Assembly: GCA_037127255.1 (NCBI GenBank) | Contig: JBANSL010000012.1 | Span: forward strand, 38,245,115-38,309,114 | Length of the DNA stretch: 64,000 nucleotides | Source: Persicaria tinctoria | Taxonomy: Eukaryota > Streptophyta > Magnoliopsida > Caryophyllales > Polygonaceae | Direction of reading: 5' to 3' | Part shown: piece after piece, positions 10,066 to 21,501 of the stretch | Layout: every line of letters begins with the position of its first letter | How positions within the stretch are numbered: the first letter of the stretch is position 1 | The notes under the pieces: model-generated | What the model saw: the letters and a program-made list of their open reading frames with translations, nothing else | Told to the model about the DNA's origin: nothing | Databases searched by the model: none | Translations under genes and position numbers: made by a program

Positions 10066-11703
10066 AATCACCCTATACTTAAGTTTGCTTGTCCCCAAGC
10101 AATAACTTGGATGGTCATTCAGGGGAAGAATTCAAAACTCTCAACATCATAGATTCATTCTCATATAACCCTGCAATCAATTATCATCCTCAAAAAGGTA
10201 CTTTTGCCACAAATCCATGCATGTTCAAATAAAAAGCAACATCTACTCATAAAAGGAAGGTTATGCAAAAACAATTCATGTGACAAAGCATTAATAATCA
10301 AGAGGACTTTAATTTAAGCTCATGAAGGAGTAGATTGGTAAAAGGCTAAATGTGGGCAATTTTTGGCAATGTGGTGCTAAATCCGGGGAAATGCATTATT
10401 TCCAAACTTTCTTAACCACATCCCTTCTTCCTTTTATTTCTCACCTTTCATAATGCTTTTATCAATAATAATGTTTTTACCTCTCTAACCTCAGCACTGC
10501 CTTCTCGCGAGTCGCAAACATGGTGTCATGAATGACCCCGGATACTCCTTTGGACTCCTCACTTGTGTGTCCCATCTCACTGAACTATTATCTCATTAAG
10601 CAGGGTCGATCTACCTTTATCTCCTGAGGTGATCGGATTTTTTCTCACTCATTAAATTTTCCATATATTTCAAACATTCCTTCCAAACTCCAATAATGAT
10701 AACAACAACATAAACACCATATAATATCTCCATAATGTAACATCATTCTCAACATAATCCCCGGATAGGAAATAAGGTAAAGAATGGCAATATTTAGATC
10801 ATGTGGAACAATGTATGAAAATAAGGCATCATATGGCTTTTGTGATGCATAAGAATAGGTAGGGCTAAGATATAACAATATGATCATTATATGGAAATAT
10901 AAAGCCCTCCATCCTCTTATCATGCAACATGTCAAAAGCAACTTCAAATTTTACCTCCTTTCATGGTTTTCATCAAAATATGCACTTCATTGTGACTTCC
11001 CTTTACTGAATCCAATTTTGCATCGTCGAGTTCTATATAACTTCGATGACACTAATTCTTTAGACAATTTACAAGCTTTGGGAGATGTCTCATAAAACAT
11101 ACTTTGGGTTTAGCAATTATGCATGAAAATTAAAAATTCACCCAAAATTCACCATGTTTAACCAAAAGTAATAATAAAACGTAAATAAATAATATTAAGC
11201 TCTTCCCTTACCCCATACTTAAAATATACAGTGTCCCTACTATATAAAACAAGGCTAGAGGAAGGAACTCACCGAATAACGCGGCGAGAAAGCAAAACAG
11301 GGGCTGTCGAGTAACTGTGCTGGTCGACGTCGAGGAACCTGGTGGACGTCGAGTAAACTGGCAGCGTCGATTGGAATGGTGAAGTCGAGGAAGCTTCTGG
11401 CTTGGTCGACGTCGAGTAGCTAGGTCGACGTCGAGTAGTTTTGTGCTGCTCCTCTTGTTTGATCTCGACTGGCCTAGTCGATTTCGACTAACTGTGAGGG
11501 ACTTCTTCTTCCTCTCTTTGCGATCCTTTTATGCTTCTTGACCTAAAAATGTTAGTTTTCACAAAGACAATACCTTCCACATGAAGTATTCAAAAACAAA
11601 AATAAACAAAACTAAAACCAAAAGTTTCAAAGTCCCAAAATTCAAAAGTTTTATGTACATGCTCTAGATTTTAGAGTCGCTAGGCCGACTTCTCCATTAA
11701 GCA
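10066..11703 (-). other. 3' internal noncoding region of element B
   Basis: It begins at the polypurine tract (minus strand TAAGTATAGGGTGATT next to the LTR). It is AT-rich with no plausible gene. It is closely similar to the corresponding region of element C (35321 to about 37030), including the TCGA-word cluster just before the ORF (11300-11490). This region probably holds cis-acting packaging or replication signals. Confidence 0.7.
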
Positions 11704-12486
11704 TTAGCCTGGCTCATATTTGTCCGGAGGTATAGGTGGATCTGGTGGTTCCTTCGGTGGTGGGAAGCGTGGGATCTCATTCGGGGGCATCATTTGAAGA
11801 AGCTTAAACCTCCCCGAGTGAACACTCCATGGCTTCACCCATTTATCTTCCTGGGCTTCAGATGTCCTACATAAAGGAATATATAGAGGAAATTTGCATA
11901 CCTCATCATTGTATCCCTTCTGCTTAATAGTTGGATTTGGTTGGGTGTCTCCACCATAGCTAACCGGTGGAGTGGGAAGAGATACTTCTGCCTTATCCTG
12001 CGGAGCTTTGTGCCACTTTGCGAGGACCCCATACTTGAACACAAACATCGGTTGCTCAAAATCGTCGGGGATAGCCTTCACCTTATAAGGCAAAAGTGAC
12101 TTTGAAACAACATGGGCAACGATGTCCGACTTCTTCTTTTCTAGCTCTTCTTCTTCTTGGGGTTCTTCAAATGGTTTTTCAAAGACAAATGGAAAAGTTG
12201 GAATTGAGATCGCGGAAGGACATACCTGGGTATCGACTAGAGATAGATCGATATCGACTAGGCGTTGGTCGAGGTCAACCTCAGGTTTGGATCCTTCTTC
12301 TAGCTAGATTGAGGCTTCTGGTGGTGATTTTGACGATTCTTGTAGCTTCCTAAATGCGCGTACACCCTCAAGCCATGTCTCCTCATCAGCGATGTATTGC
12401 CATCTCAAATATTCCAATTCTTTTGCATACCGTCTCTCTCTTTCCCTTTCGGCCCATGTTCCTAAACACTCGACGGTGTCTTGCAT
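11704..12486 (-). pseudogene. Element B internal ORF of unknown function, one in-frame stop
   Basis: Starting at 12486, about 65 bases inside the primer site where gag would normally begin, one minus-strand frame runs 261 codons to a stop at 11704. It is broken only by a TAG at 12306-12304. The N-terminus is charged and helical (CLGTWAERERERRYAKELEY, then RWQYIADEETWLEGVRAF). The middle contains VDLDQRLVDIDLSLVDTQ, a direct translation of the family's TCGA words, followed by an acidic stretch (EEPQEEEELEKKKSD). The C-terminus is proline-rich (IPRFPPPKEPPDPPIPP). I recognise no domain. It could be a relic of a gag or accessory ORF. Confidence 0.5.
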
Positions 12487-12550
12487 CCACCTGTAGAAAA
12501 AAACTCAAGGAAAACGTGAGATCTAACTACCTAAGGCGCGAATGATTGCT

Positions 12551-12568
12551 TCCCCGGCAACGGCGCCA
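12551..12568 (-). other. Primer-binding site of element B
   Basis: The minus strand reads TGGCGCCGTTGCCGGGGA just inside the 5' LTR. It is identical to that of element C. Confidence 0.85.
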
Positions 12569-12571
12569 ATT

Positions 12572-12925
12572 TGTTGTAGGAGGAAATCGAGTTTAAAATA
12601 TAATAAAATAGATCAAACCAGATTCGTGCCCACGCAAATAATTCCAAGACCTCCTCCTGATGAAGCAACGGGAAGTCAGGATGATGAATGTCGAAATATG
12701 GCCTTTTCTCCAGATGCACCATTCTTAGCTTCTCCATGACTTTCCTTTAAGCTCCAAAGTGCGTTCGATTTCTGCGAAATTAAACAGAAACTAGTGTAGA
12801 CTCCATAATTTGGAAAATAAGTGTAAACTACATAGATTCTGTATTAATCTAACCCAAATGCATGAAATGCATACAGAAATCGATATAAAAGTAGATATAA
12901 AACATGGCACAAAACATGGACATCA
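12572..12925 (-). repeat. 5' LTR of element B with about 1.43 kb deleted
   Basis: The first ~110 and last ~245 bases match the 3' LTR. The join falls between the sequence equivalent to about 8390 and that equivalent to about 9822, with GAT-type microhomology. The TATA box and most of U3, R and U5 are gone, so this copy cannot promote its own transcription. Confidence 0.9.
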
Positions 12926-12930
12926 AGTCG

Positions 12931-14500
12931 CTGATGCCGATCTCGTCGTTAGGCTCAATCGGCTGGTCCTCCTCCACTTCACTCGAAATTACATGGTCCT
13001 CGACAGTCTCCTCCTTATTGTAATGGTCTCCCAAATCATGGAGAAGGACCTTCCTTTTCTGAGGGTATTCGCGAGAGACATACCCAGAACCACCACAAGT
13101 GAAGCAGCGGATGCCTTTCGTGCGTTCCTTAGATGGTGCAACAACTCTTATAGTTTCAACCTGATAACCCTGTTAAGGTGAGTTGGAAACTCCCTTTTGC
13201 TACATAGAAGGGTTAGTAGAAGGTCTGGATAGACTAGAAGAAGCAAAGGGAACAAACCTGCGACCTTGGGAGGCTTGATCGAATCTGGTCCTCTATTGTT
13301 GTTGTTGCTGTTGCTGCTCATACAGAAGTTGTACCTTATGAGATAAAGTGTTATTATCCCAAATAGAATAAATAGACAACGGATTTTTAATAGAGATATT
13401 AAGACTAGCAAGAAATTAAGTACATAAAGAATGTTCAGTAAGATAAACATTTGCCTGATGAGCGAGTCGTTCAAGCTCGTCTCTATATTCCATGGGTGAG
13501 CGAGCTCCTTGAGGGAAAGAAGCTAGGCGCATCCTCATTATTTTTGTGCATTCCTCAGGCACGTGTCTCTTTTTCAAGAGATAGCGAAGTTGGGCCCAAG
13601 TTTCAACAGGTTGCTTACCTTGACGACAACGGATCTCACGAGTGCGGAACCATCAAGTGCGAGCTATACCTGTTAAATGCAGTATAACAACCTCCAACTT
13701 ATCTGTTTCCTCATAGCGCAGATGCTCCAAAACATAATTAGTATAATCTTCCTAAACAAGATAATATTCAGGATTATTATTACCATCACAAGTTTCTAAC
13801 TTAATTTTAACATCGCGCCTCTGAATAGCTTATGCATTATCAAATCTAGGACGACCAAAATTAGGATTAGGTAAATCATCAAAGATAGGATCTACCTCTT
13901 GGTATGCGTCCTCCAAGTGGGGCATGTCGTTTAAATCAGCATTGCTACGACTGTCGTCCCAGTTGGCTCTGATGAACAGAGGATTAGCGTGAGTCTGGAG
14001 AGGTGGTTGGGGGCTGCTGTTGCCTTCCAATATGCTGATGCAAGGGGGGGGGGGGGGGGTATGTTCTCGGCGGGCATCATTACCGTTAAAGTCGGATAAC
14101 GGATCATTGTCATTTTTTCCTGCAAAAGGGTTATTCGTAGCAGATCGTAGTTTAAAGTGCATTTGACCAAACGGGGGTGGATTACCTGAAGGTGGGGTAT
14201 TACCTGAGGGAGGGGTATTACCTATAGGGGGTATATTACTCGAAAGAGGCGGCTTACCACCTAAGGGAGGTGTAGATCCAGAAGCCTAATTCTGCCTCTC
14301 ATCAAGTTGTCGAGCAATGGCCTGGTTGATCTGGGCAGAGAAATCAGCATGATCCTTATATAGCCCTATCAATGGCCAAGCAATTGGTCAACTGGGTGAT
14401 TGCATTTGCAACAATGGCCTCCACATTAGGTGTGGTAATAGGAGCTGAAGGGGTAGGGGAAGAGTTGGGGTCATTGTCATTAGACACGTTCCTACAATAT
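12931..14500 (-). pseudogene. gag: Gag region of element F, heavily broken
   Basis: Minus-strand fragments in several frames add up to a gypsy gag. They start near 14490 (SNDNDPNSSPTPSAPITTPN), then a Pro/Asn-rich N-terminus, then RRDVKIKLETCDGNNNPEYY. WAQLRYLLKKRHVPEE and SPMEYRDELERLAHQA follow (about 13430-13640). The zinc-knuckle region near 13080-13130 reads CFTCGGSGYVSREYP: the first two Cys remain, but the expected His and last Cys are both Tyr. Stops, frameshifts and a poly-G tract (about 14046-14058) interrupt it. The C-terminal end abuts element B. Confidence 0.75.
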
Positions 14501-15499
14501 CAGAAGAGCAACAAGTAAGCGAAGCAAAGACTAGAAACCAAGTAAGGCAAGCCATTTTGATCCTATGAGTGATTCAGTTTTACAAATCAAAGAGGCGAGA
14601 AAACAAGGCACAATATTCAGTAATCTTGCCTGGACACAGAATTTTGCAATATCGAAGATAGCAAGTAAAGATAAAATTGCAAAAGAAATAAGCCACAAGT
14701 CGGATAGCAAGTATAAACAAGCGGCTAATGTCTATAGAAGAAAATTTACAATGTGATGCTCGAAAATATATGAATATGTAGCAAAAGACACGATGAAATC
14801 ACAAACGGTAAGCAAGTGCACACACTCCGTCAACTATTATCTAACGGTTGCAACACGGTTCAGAAAGAGAGGGGTGTGACCAAGGCTCCTGTGTCGGCAC
14901 AACACAAAATCACACAAATGGGTTCTTTTGTAAAACTTAAAACCAATCAGATCATCTAACAAGTAGCAAATAAAGAAGGAACAATATTAAGAGTTACTAA
15001 CTCAACAATGTAAGGTAAGATGAATGCTTTTTTTTTTTTGAAGCTCTCGCCTTTTTCTGTTTTTTTTTATACTAAAAACGTTGTTGTATGTGGACTGTAA
15101 AGGCGACAGAACAACAAAAAGAAAAATAAAATAAATAAAACAAACTAAGCTACGATGATCCAAAAGTAAGCGAAAATAAAGAAAATAAGGGAAATAGGCT
15201 AGAAACTGGAAGAAGTAGGTTTCTTTAGTGGTGCAAGTTCATATAATGCTTTAATCCAAGAATCACATTCATAGGCATGATATGTAGCAAAAAGGAATAA
15301 AAGATCAAAACTTGCAATCATGAACTCAATATCTTCCAAATTAAAGATCCAAATAAGAAAATAACTAAAATAAAGTGCCAATTTTTAGGGTGAATAATAA
15401 AGATCTAAAATTTATGCAGCGGAAATGGTGAAAAACATGGCACAAAAATAAATCACTCAATTAAAGAATCAAGAGAGTAGAGAACTTACATAAACCCGA
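14501..15499 (-). other. 5' leader of element F
   Basis: AT-rich DNA with homopolymer T tracts (about 15030-15070) lies between the primer site and gag. Short ORFs here have no recognisable content. I see no gene. Confidence 0.6.
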
Positions 15500-15512
15500 G
15501 AATCCGATACCA
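15500..15512 (-). other. Primer-binding site of element F
   Basis: The minus strand reads TGGTATCGGATTC two bases inside the 5' LTR. The first seven bases match the usual initiator-Met primer sequence (TGGTATCAGAGC). The rest differs, by mutation or because another tRNA was used. Confidence 0.6.
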
Positions 15513-15514
15513 CT

Positions 15515-16777
15515 TGATATGTTTGGGATACCAGACCCTTCGCCTGTGGGCTCAAGATCACGCCGTATATTTGCCCGATTTTGCAATGCTCTTCCAATAA
15601 TATCCTGATTAACAAATTAACTAAACTAATTAAAGCGACGGAAATAACTTAAACAATTTAAACGAATTAAATAGCGACATAAACGGAAAGCGAGGGAACG
15701 AAGGAGCAAGATCTCGCGAGCACGGGTCCGAGTTCGCTGGGTGCGAGGACGGGAGCGCAAGAGCTTGGCTTCTCAGGGTGCTGAGACGCGTGCGGGAGTA
15801 GTCGAAGACGAGGGCGAGATCGAGGAGGCCAGGCGCGCTCGTAGGAAGCGAGAGCGAGAGCGAGCACGAGGGTGCTTGGGATGCCGAGAGCATGCACATG
15901 CGGGTGTCCGATGGTGCTCGCTGAGAGCAAGGGAAGCAAGATGCAAGCGAGCGCGAGAGCGAGGGCGCTCCTGGGCGCGAGGCGCCGAAGCCCAGGAAGC
16001 CGATGCCGAGGACCAAAGCGCATGTCTTCTACTTCCCTTGTTGCGACGATTCTTTCTAGGGTTTAGGTTGTGTTTGGTTTCGGTTATTCTGGGGAACGAA
16101 AGGGTTGATGATGGTGGTATCGAAAAACCCTTTAATCCATAAAGGGGTTTCTCAATTCTATTCAATCTGAGTAATTCAATGAAAGGTACAATGTTTAAAC
16201 AGAATGCTATCAACCAATTCTCATCATGCAAGATATATAGAATTTAGGTTGATAAAAGATATAATTAAATTCCTAAAGATAGAGTAAACCTAATGAAGAT
16301 ATAATTCTAACACTTAGTGGACAAGAATTACATCTAAAGAAGATATAATTAATTCCATCTTATTAATAAATTGCATAAAATAATAAACTAATTAATTAAA
16401 TTAAAACCGGTCGAAGCCCAAGGGTGTACTCGACATGGGCCCCCATCCACTCGACACTTCCTTGGCCCACTCGACATGATGTGGTCTCGAGTGGCCCATG
16501 TTGATGCCGAGCCTTGTTGTGTCATGGAGGATGCTGATGAGTCTTCAAGAGCTCCGTTTGTGGACGCAAGCTCACGTCCTGTGCCGGTGGTGTAGTCTTG
16601 AGCAAAGTGATCCACGGTGGCCTGAACCCTTGCTCCATCGTTCCTAGGTAATGGACAAGAACGGCTTTGGTTGCATCTTGAATTCTCTTGGCCCTTGCAC
16701 GAGTGATGGGACCATCGAATGGAACCTTCATATTGTCCTCAATGTCACCAGGAGTCATCGACAATTGCACTGCATCA
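15515..16777 (-). repeat. 5' LTR of element F (1.26 kb)
   Basis: Plus orientation begins TGATATGTTTGGGATA and ends GCACTGCATCA. It matches the 3' LTR at 3528-4850 with small indels and substitutions. The right target-site duplication GACTT follows at 16778-16782. Confidence 0.9.
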
Positions 16778-16782
16778 GACTT

Positions 16783-16847
16783 TCTCTAACCTCTGCAGAC
16801 TCTCTCTCTCTCTCTCTCTCCCCCAACCCTCACATCACACACACAAA

Positions 16848-16889
<42 letters not shown>

Positions 16890-17038
16890 CTCTCTCTCTC
16901 TCTCTCTTTCCCTCTCCTCATTTAATGCGCCAGTTCCCCTTTCTTTTTTTTTTACCGAATGGCCGGGCTTAGGGGGAAGGGCGACACTAGAACCATGGAA
17001 ACATTGAACAACACACAAGACATGAAACAACCATAGGG
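16783..17038. repeat. (CT)n and (CA)n microsatellites
   Basis: (CT)n at about 16800-16820, (AC)n at about 16840-16885 and (CT)n again at about 16886-16908, then unique-looking sequence up to the solo LTR. Reading frames here are repeat translations and were not called as genes. Confidence 0.85.
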
Positions 17039-19010
17039 TGTCCAGTGTTGTGAGCCTAATTTGCCATGTTTAACAGTAACTTTTATATCGATTTCTGCAT
17101 ACATTTCATGCATTTGGGCTAAAATAATACAGAATCTGTGTAAGTTATGTTTATTTGAAATATATGGATGTCTACACAAGTTTTTGTTATATTTGGCAGA
17201 AATCGGACGCACTTTGGAGCTTAAAGGAAACTCATGGAGAAGCTAAGAATGGTGCAGCTGGAGAAAATGCCATTTTCACCATTCTTCGTTCTGAATCAAG
17301 CTTTGATGTCTTCATGAGAGTTTTATCCATCGAAAAGAGCTTTCCAACGCATGGTCATATGCGTCAATCCGATGAACGAGGACTCAGAAAAGTGCGTTTT
17401 AAGAACAGAGTAGAAAGCTGAGAAATCTTTACTCGAGATCGAGGAGAGCCTGGTCGAGAAAGAGCTGATCGAGAAGTCGAGGACGAAGACGCAGACCACC
17501 TCTACTCGACATCGAGGAGGCTTAGTCGAGATCGAGGAGCCCGGAGCCAAGGTCCGAGCATGTCGAGTAGATCCACCCGACCAAGCCAGCCAGACGACGA
17601 ATCCTACTCGATACAGAGTAGGGCTACTCGTGATCGACTAGACCTCCGAGCCTTGTCGAGCACCAGTCACCCGAGAACACCAGTCGACGATGAATCCTAG
17701 TCGATGTCGAGTAGACCAGCTTCTGGAAACGCGTCGCCGTGAGCAGTCCGAGTAGAGTTGGGAACCCTTGAGGCCGAAGAAATCCGAGATTGCCGAGATT
17801 CTATCCAAATCTATCATCATCTATCCATGGAAGGGGAATCTATCAACATGAAGAGACTTACCTAGTTTAGATTTATCTTTCCGTATTTTAGATTTAATTC
17901 CTTTATCGCTTTTATTTATCATTAAGCATTTTAGATATAGTTTTAGATATAGATATAGATATTCTATCCTTGATTAGCAAGGGTTAGAAGGCTATAAATA
18001 AAGCCCTAGGGGCTGGTTTTTCATGAATTCCATCACACAATTCAATTTCAGTTAGAGAAGTAGTTCCACAGAGACGGTTTAGGGAGTTCAGAGGTTTTAG
18101 GGTTTTGGCGTTCAACGAGAGTTGGATCGCCGGGATTGTAAAGGCTTTGAATTTAGTTAATGCAAGTTATTTCCTTTCAATCAATGTATGAGTTTGCGAT
18201 GAAGCGTGAGTAGTCCACCCACTTCTAGGGATGGGGCGAGCCCAATGATAGCCATGCGTGTTTGAGGTAAAGATCCGACCTTTATCATGTTTTGAGCATT
18301 TTCCTACTTGTTTATGTGTTTATTACCCGTCTAATGGAGATCCATGCTAACAACTTGGATTATAAACATAAAATCGGTAGAGACAATTAGGGTTTCTTGA
18401 AAGGGTTGTCTAATTGTTGGAAAAGGCGAAAGCTTAGTCCTTTGATGCGATTTACATGATAATTTGTTTGGTTCTGCCTTATGCATGCTTGGTTATCGTT
18501 GTTGCAAACCCCAATCTTGGAAGCCCTTTTAAATTAAGTTTAGTTCGAAATCACAAAAGCCTTTGCATTTATTTTATTTCGTTTTAGTCCCTGTCTTACT
18601 CGAGATCAAATAGCACTACTCGATCTCGACTACTGATTTTCGACCCAAAGTCGCTGTAGCTTACTTGTGCAGGTACTCGACGAGACGAAGCGAAGTCGAC
18701 GAAGACTCTACTCGACATCGAGTAGGCCTTGTCGATATCGACGAGCCCCTGTGACCGCTGCTGCGCTGTGTTCGACTGTGCCTGACCCCTGTCGACTAAC
18801 CCTTAGTCGAGGTCGAGTACCCCTGTTGTCGACGTTCGTGAGATTTCATCGCTGCCTAGGATCCGCTGACACGCTTCCTCGTGGATCGATCCTGACTTCC
18901 CGCTGCTGCATCAGGAGGAGGTCTTATAATTATTTGCAAGGGACGAAATCTGGTTTGCTTTGCATTATTTATATTTTATTATTGCAAGTCTTGATTTCCT
19001 CCTATCAACA
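17039..19010 (+). repeat. Solo LTR of the A/B/C family, plus orientation (1.97 kb)
   Basis: It begins TGTCCAGTGTTGTGAGC, the reverse complement of the end of LTR A. It ends GATTTCCTCCTATCAACA. The TATA box (TATAAATA) is at 17993-18000. TCGA words are dense in U3 (17430-17720) and U5 (18600-18840). No primer site follows and no polypurine tract precedes it, so it is a solo LTR. The five flanking bases (TAGGG left, TCCAG right) do not match, so the target-site duplication is lost or a border has been rearranged. Confidence 0.8.
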
Positions 19011-19896
19011 TCCAGTAGGAAATCGTTGGGTGTCCAGTAGAGTACTAGAGGATGTCCATTAAGAAACCATAGAGTGGAAAGTTGATATATTGTTCATTCA
19101 TCAATAAAAAGAAGCGGCTCACCAAGCCTCTACGAGGGCTTCTCCACTTCGATTCCACCTCCTCTACTCCAAATCCGGCCTCCACTCGCCTCAAATTGAC
19201 ATGGAAAAGCCATCACAACGAAGGTGGAGGACAAAGGCACCAAAGCGGTGCTCCGACGACGATTCACACCAACGGCGCAGGCCGAGTTTGAGCTCCCATG
19301 GAGATCCCGTCACCCTCGAAGGTAGAGAGATAGAAGACATAAATCAAAGAATAAAAAAGCTCTTCAATAGAGCTCTTCAATTGAGAGAGGTGGAGAGAGG
19401 CATAGAGAGAATGGGTTTTAGATGAGTGAAAGTGATGGACAATAAATGCACTGTTGCTTTTCTTTCTCTTTCCACTGGTTGCAGCAGGTAAGGAAACCAG
19501 AGATTTTGAGGGGGGGGGGGGGGGGAGGGTAAGTGTTGCAATTTTTTTTTATAGTGGATAGGGGGTGCAAAGGGGTCCGAGTTTTTGGGTTAGTTTTGCA
19601 AATTGCCTTTTATATTATGCATATATAGATATATTGATTAACCAGAGTTAGATAAAATTTTATCTTATGCATATATTGATTATTTAAAAATTTTGTGATG
19701 GTTCATACGACTACGATCAAGAAGAAGTTGTCATGTGTCTCATGCGACTTCTCCTTTATTATATATAATAGATTTTTTGCTGGAAAGAATTATTTATATC
19801 CAAATCAACAATTTTATAGTTGTTATTTTATTTATATGTATATATATTATTATGTTTTGATTGAATGAATTATTCATATATAGATTTGTTAAAAAC

Positions 19897-19932
<36 letters not shown>

Positions 19933-20808
19933 AAAACGGGCCAAAGTTGAAAATGAAATGGGTCAAAAATAAAAATGAGATGGGCCAACTTATTAAAACA
20001 CAAAATTTAACAAACGATTATTTTGTAAAAATCTAATAGTAATTAAATCAAAATATTTGTTCCAAATGCCATTTATATAAATCTATTTAGTATTTGTCTG
20101 AAACGGCTCGGGATTAGGAATCCCGAGTTACGTTTTGAAGGAAGGATCCTTTGTTAGGATCTTGCGCTCCGAGTACAGGTCGAAGGTTTGAAATCGAACA
20201 TTAGTGGGTTTAAAGTGGTATTTCGTATCCAAAACCGAAAAGGATCGTTGGAATCCCAGGGGTAAATTTTGTGTACCTGTCTTAAGTCCAATTCACAGGG
20301 AAATACATTTGTCATGCAAACAACATAAATCTAAGTAGTACATAGGGTGCCGCGCTAAAGCCAGGTTAAAACGGAGTTTAAGTAGTATGAAATCCCAAAA
20401 AGTATAAGTCTGAAGAAGTCAGAGTTTCCAACACTCACTCTCTGCCATGCAAAAGGGGCCCCGCTTATGAAGACATATAACATCAATAGCTCGAGGTTTA
20501 TATATGTGCAGAATATAAATAGGGCCCTAGCATAGAATGTCATGCTTCTAATGCAGGACATGAATATCTGATCCCCACATATATCATGCTTCTAATGCAG
20601 GACATGAATATCAACACACAATAGCTCGAGGTTTATATATGTGCAAAATATAAATAGGGCCCTAGCACAGAATGTCAAGTGGTATATCCCTCTTTCTATC
20701 ACCGCCCCCCTTACCGATAGGGCGGAGACTGACCAGCTTATGAACACATTCCATTTCATTAATATATAGGATCAAACTCGTATTGGTGCCCAACCCAACA
20801 CTACTAGA
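19011..20808. other. Unassigned intergenic DNA with simple repeats
   Basis: No credible gene. It holds a poly-G tract (about 19511-19525), an (AAT)n run (about 19898-19930), and a partly repeated segment. In that segment AATAGCTCGAGGTTTATATA and the following TATAAATAGGGCCCTAGCA occur at about 20486-20530 and again at about 20621-20665. ATGCTTCTAATGCAGGACAT also occurs twice (about 20543 and 20587). The TATAAATAGGGCCC stretch could be a promoter remnant of an old LTR. Small frames at 19082-19425 show no recognisable protein. Confidence 0.5.
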
Positions 20809-21140
20809 AATTTGCTATTTAACATCGGGTAACAACCGATGTGTTTAAAAAAAAATATCGAAGTCTATGTGGGGGATGTAAAAAGTCAAAAGTTTTTCAC
20901 ATCGGCCAGAACCCGAAGTCTTTGTATGTTATAACATCGTTTATATTTTTAAATCCGATGTCTTTGTTATCTTATAACATCGATTATAAAATATAACCGA
21001 TGTTATAACATATAAAGACATCGGCTATTACCTGATGTTAAAATGTTTTGACTTTTTACATCCCCCACATAGGCATCGATTTTTTTTAAAGACATCGGCT
21101 ATTACCCGATGTGAAATGACATATTTGCAGTTTTTTTTAT
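20809..21140. mobile_element. Foldback CACTA-like MITE
   Basis: It starts CACTACTAGAAATTTGCTAT, a typical CACTA terminus. It consists of two inverted arms (about 20828-20955 and 20985-21115) built from repeats of an ACATCGG...CCGATGT motif and sharing TATGTGGGGGATGTAAAAAG. There is no ORF. The right end lacks a clean TAGTG terminus and runs through a T tract into the tRNA-like sequence, so the right border is approximate. Confidence 0.7.
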
Positions 21141-21146
21141 TATCGT

Positions 21147-21215
21147 AGCCTATGCGGGATTTGAACCCGCATCTTTGTGTTTGAACGCAATGCTCTACCA
21201 TTTGAGCTGATAGGC
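21147..21215 (-). tRNA. tRNA-like sequence, probably a pseudogene
   Basis: The minus strand folds as a tRNA: acceptor GCCTAT/ATAGGC, D arm GCTC...GAGC with an AAATGGTA loop, and a perfect T arm GCGGG-TTCAAAT-CCCGC. The anticodon arm is poor: TTGCG against CACAA gives four of five pairs with a six-base loop TTCAAA, so no anticodon can be assigned safely. Position 7/66 is mismatched. It directly abuts the foldback MITE. It could be a tRNA pseudogene or the head of a tRNA-derived repeat. Confidence 0.45.
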
Positions 21216-21287
21216 TTCAAATTAGATAGAATGTTCTTACATAATAACATAGGCTTTAAATTAGATAGAATGTTCTTACATAATAGC
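21212..21287. repeat. 39-bp direct duplication
   Basis: TAGGCTTCAAATTAGATAGA and the following AATGTTCTTACATAATA are repeated immediately as TAGGCTTTAAATTAGATAGA plus the same tail. One copy begins inside the tRNA-like acceptor stem. Confidence 0.7.
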
Positions 21288-21501
21288 AAAAAGAGCATTT
21301 AAAACTGAAGAATCAAAGAAACAAGGAAAATAAACTAATAGCAATGGTTCTTGTACATCTTGTTCATGTCAAACACTTCTTTTAGCTACTAGTGGTGTAC
21401 CATGATAAAACTTTACAATTAAGCTGAGCTGCAATCATTTAATCTCAGATGCAATCAACACAAGCCAACATGCACATGACAAAAGTGGGAAACAAACTAA
21501 C

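Larger units (their letters stand above)
8278..12925 (-). mobile_element. Element B: complete non-autonomous Athila/Tat-type LTR element inserted in F
   Basis: It is flanked by AGTCG at 8273-8277 and 12926-12930. The left, 3' LTR is 8278-10065; the right, 5' LTR is 12572-12925 and carries a large internal deletion. It has a primer site and a polypurine tract. The 2.5-kb interior encodes no recognisable gag, protease, RT, RNase H or integrase, only one broken ORF of unknown type. B must therefore have been mobilised by proteins from relatives. It sits exactly between the gag and protease of F. Confidence 0.95.
3528..16777 (-). mobile_element. Element F: complete, decayed CRM-like Ty3/gypsy retrotransposon split by element B
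   Basis: The two LTRs (3528-4850 and 15515-16777) are flanked by GACTT at 3523-3527 and 16778-16782, which proves a single insertion. The minus-strand order is 5' LTR, primer site, gag, [element B], protease, RT, RNase H, integrase, 3' LTR. Integrase lies after RT/RNase H, as in Ty3/gypsy. The integrase C-terminus and the DGPITRARAKR block continuing into the LTR resemble the CRM clade of chromoviruses, which I recall as having pol extending into the 3' LTR. I see no classical chromodomain. Frames are broken by stops, frameshifts and the nested insertion, so F is not autonomous. Confidence 0.85.

Noticed and set aside
17037..19066. hAT-like insertion with 8-bp AACCATAG duplication
   Set aside because: No terminal inverted repeats next to the 8-bp match, and an LTR explains most of the segment.
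19082..19425. Two overlapping small plus-strand frames
   Set aside because: No recognisable domain, no promoter or splice context; low support for a gene.
21147..21215. Functional tRNA gene
   Set aside because: The anticodon stem has a mismatch and the loop is one base short, and position 7/66 does not pair, so it is listed as tRNA-like only.
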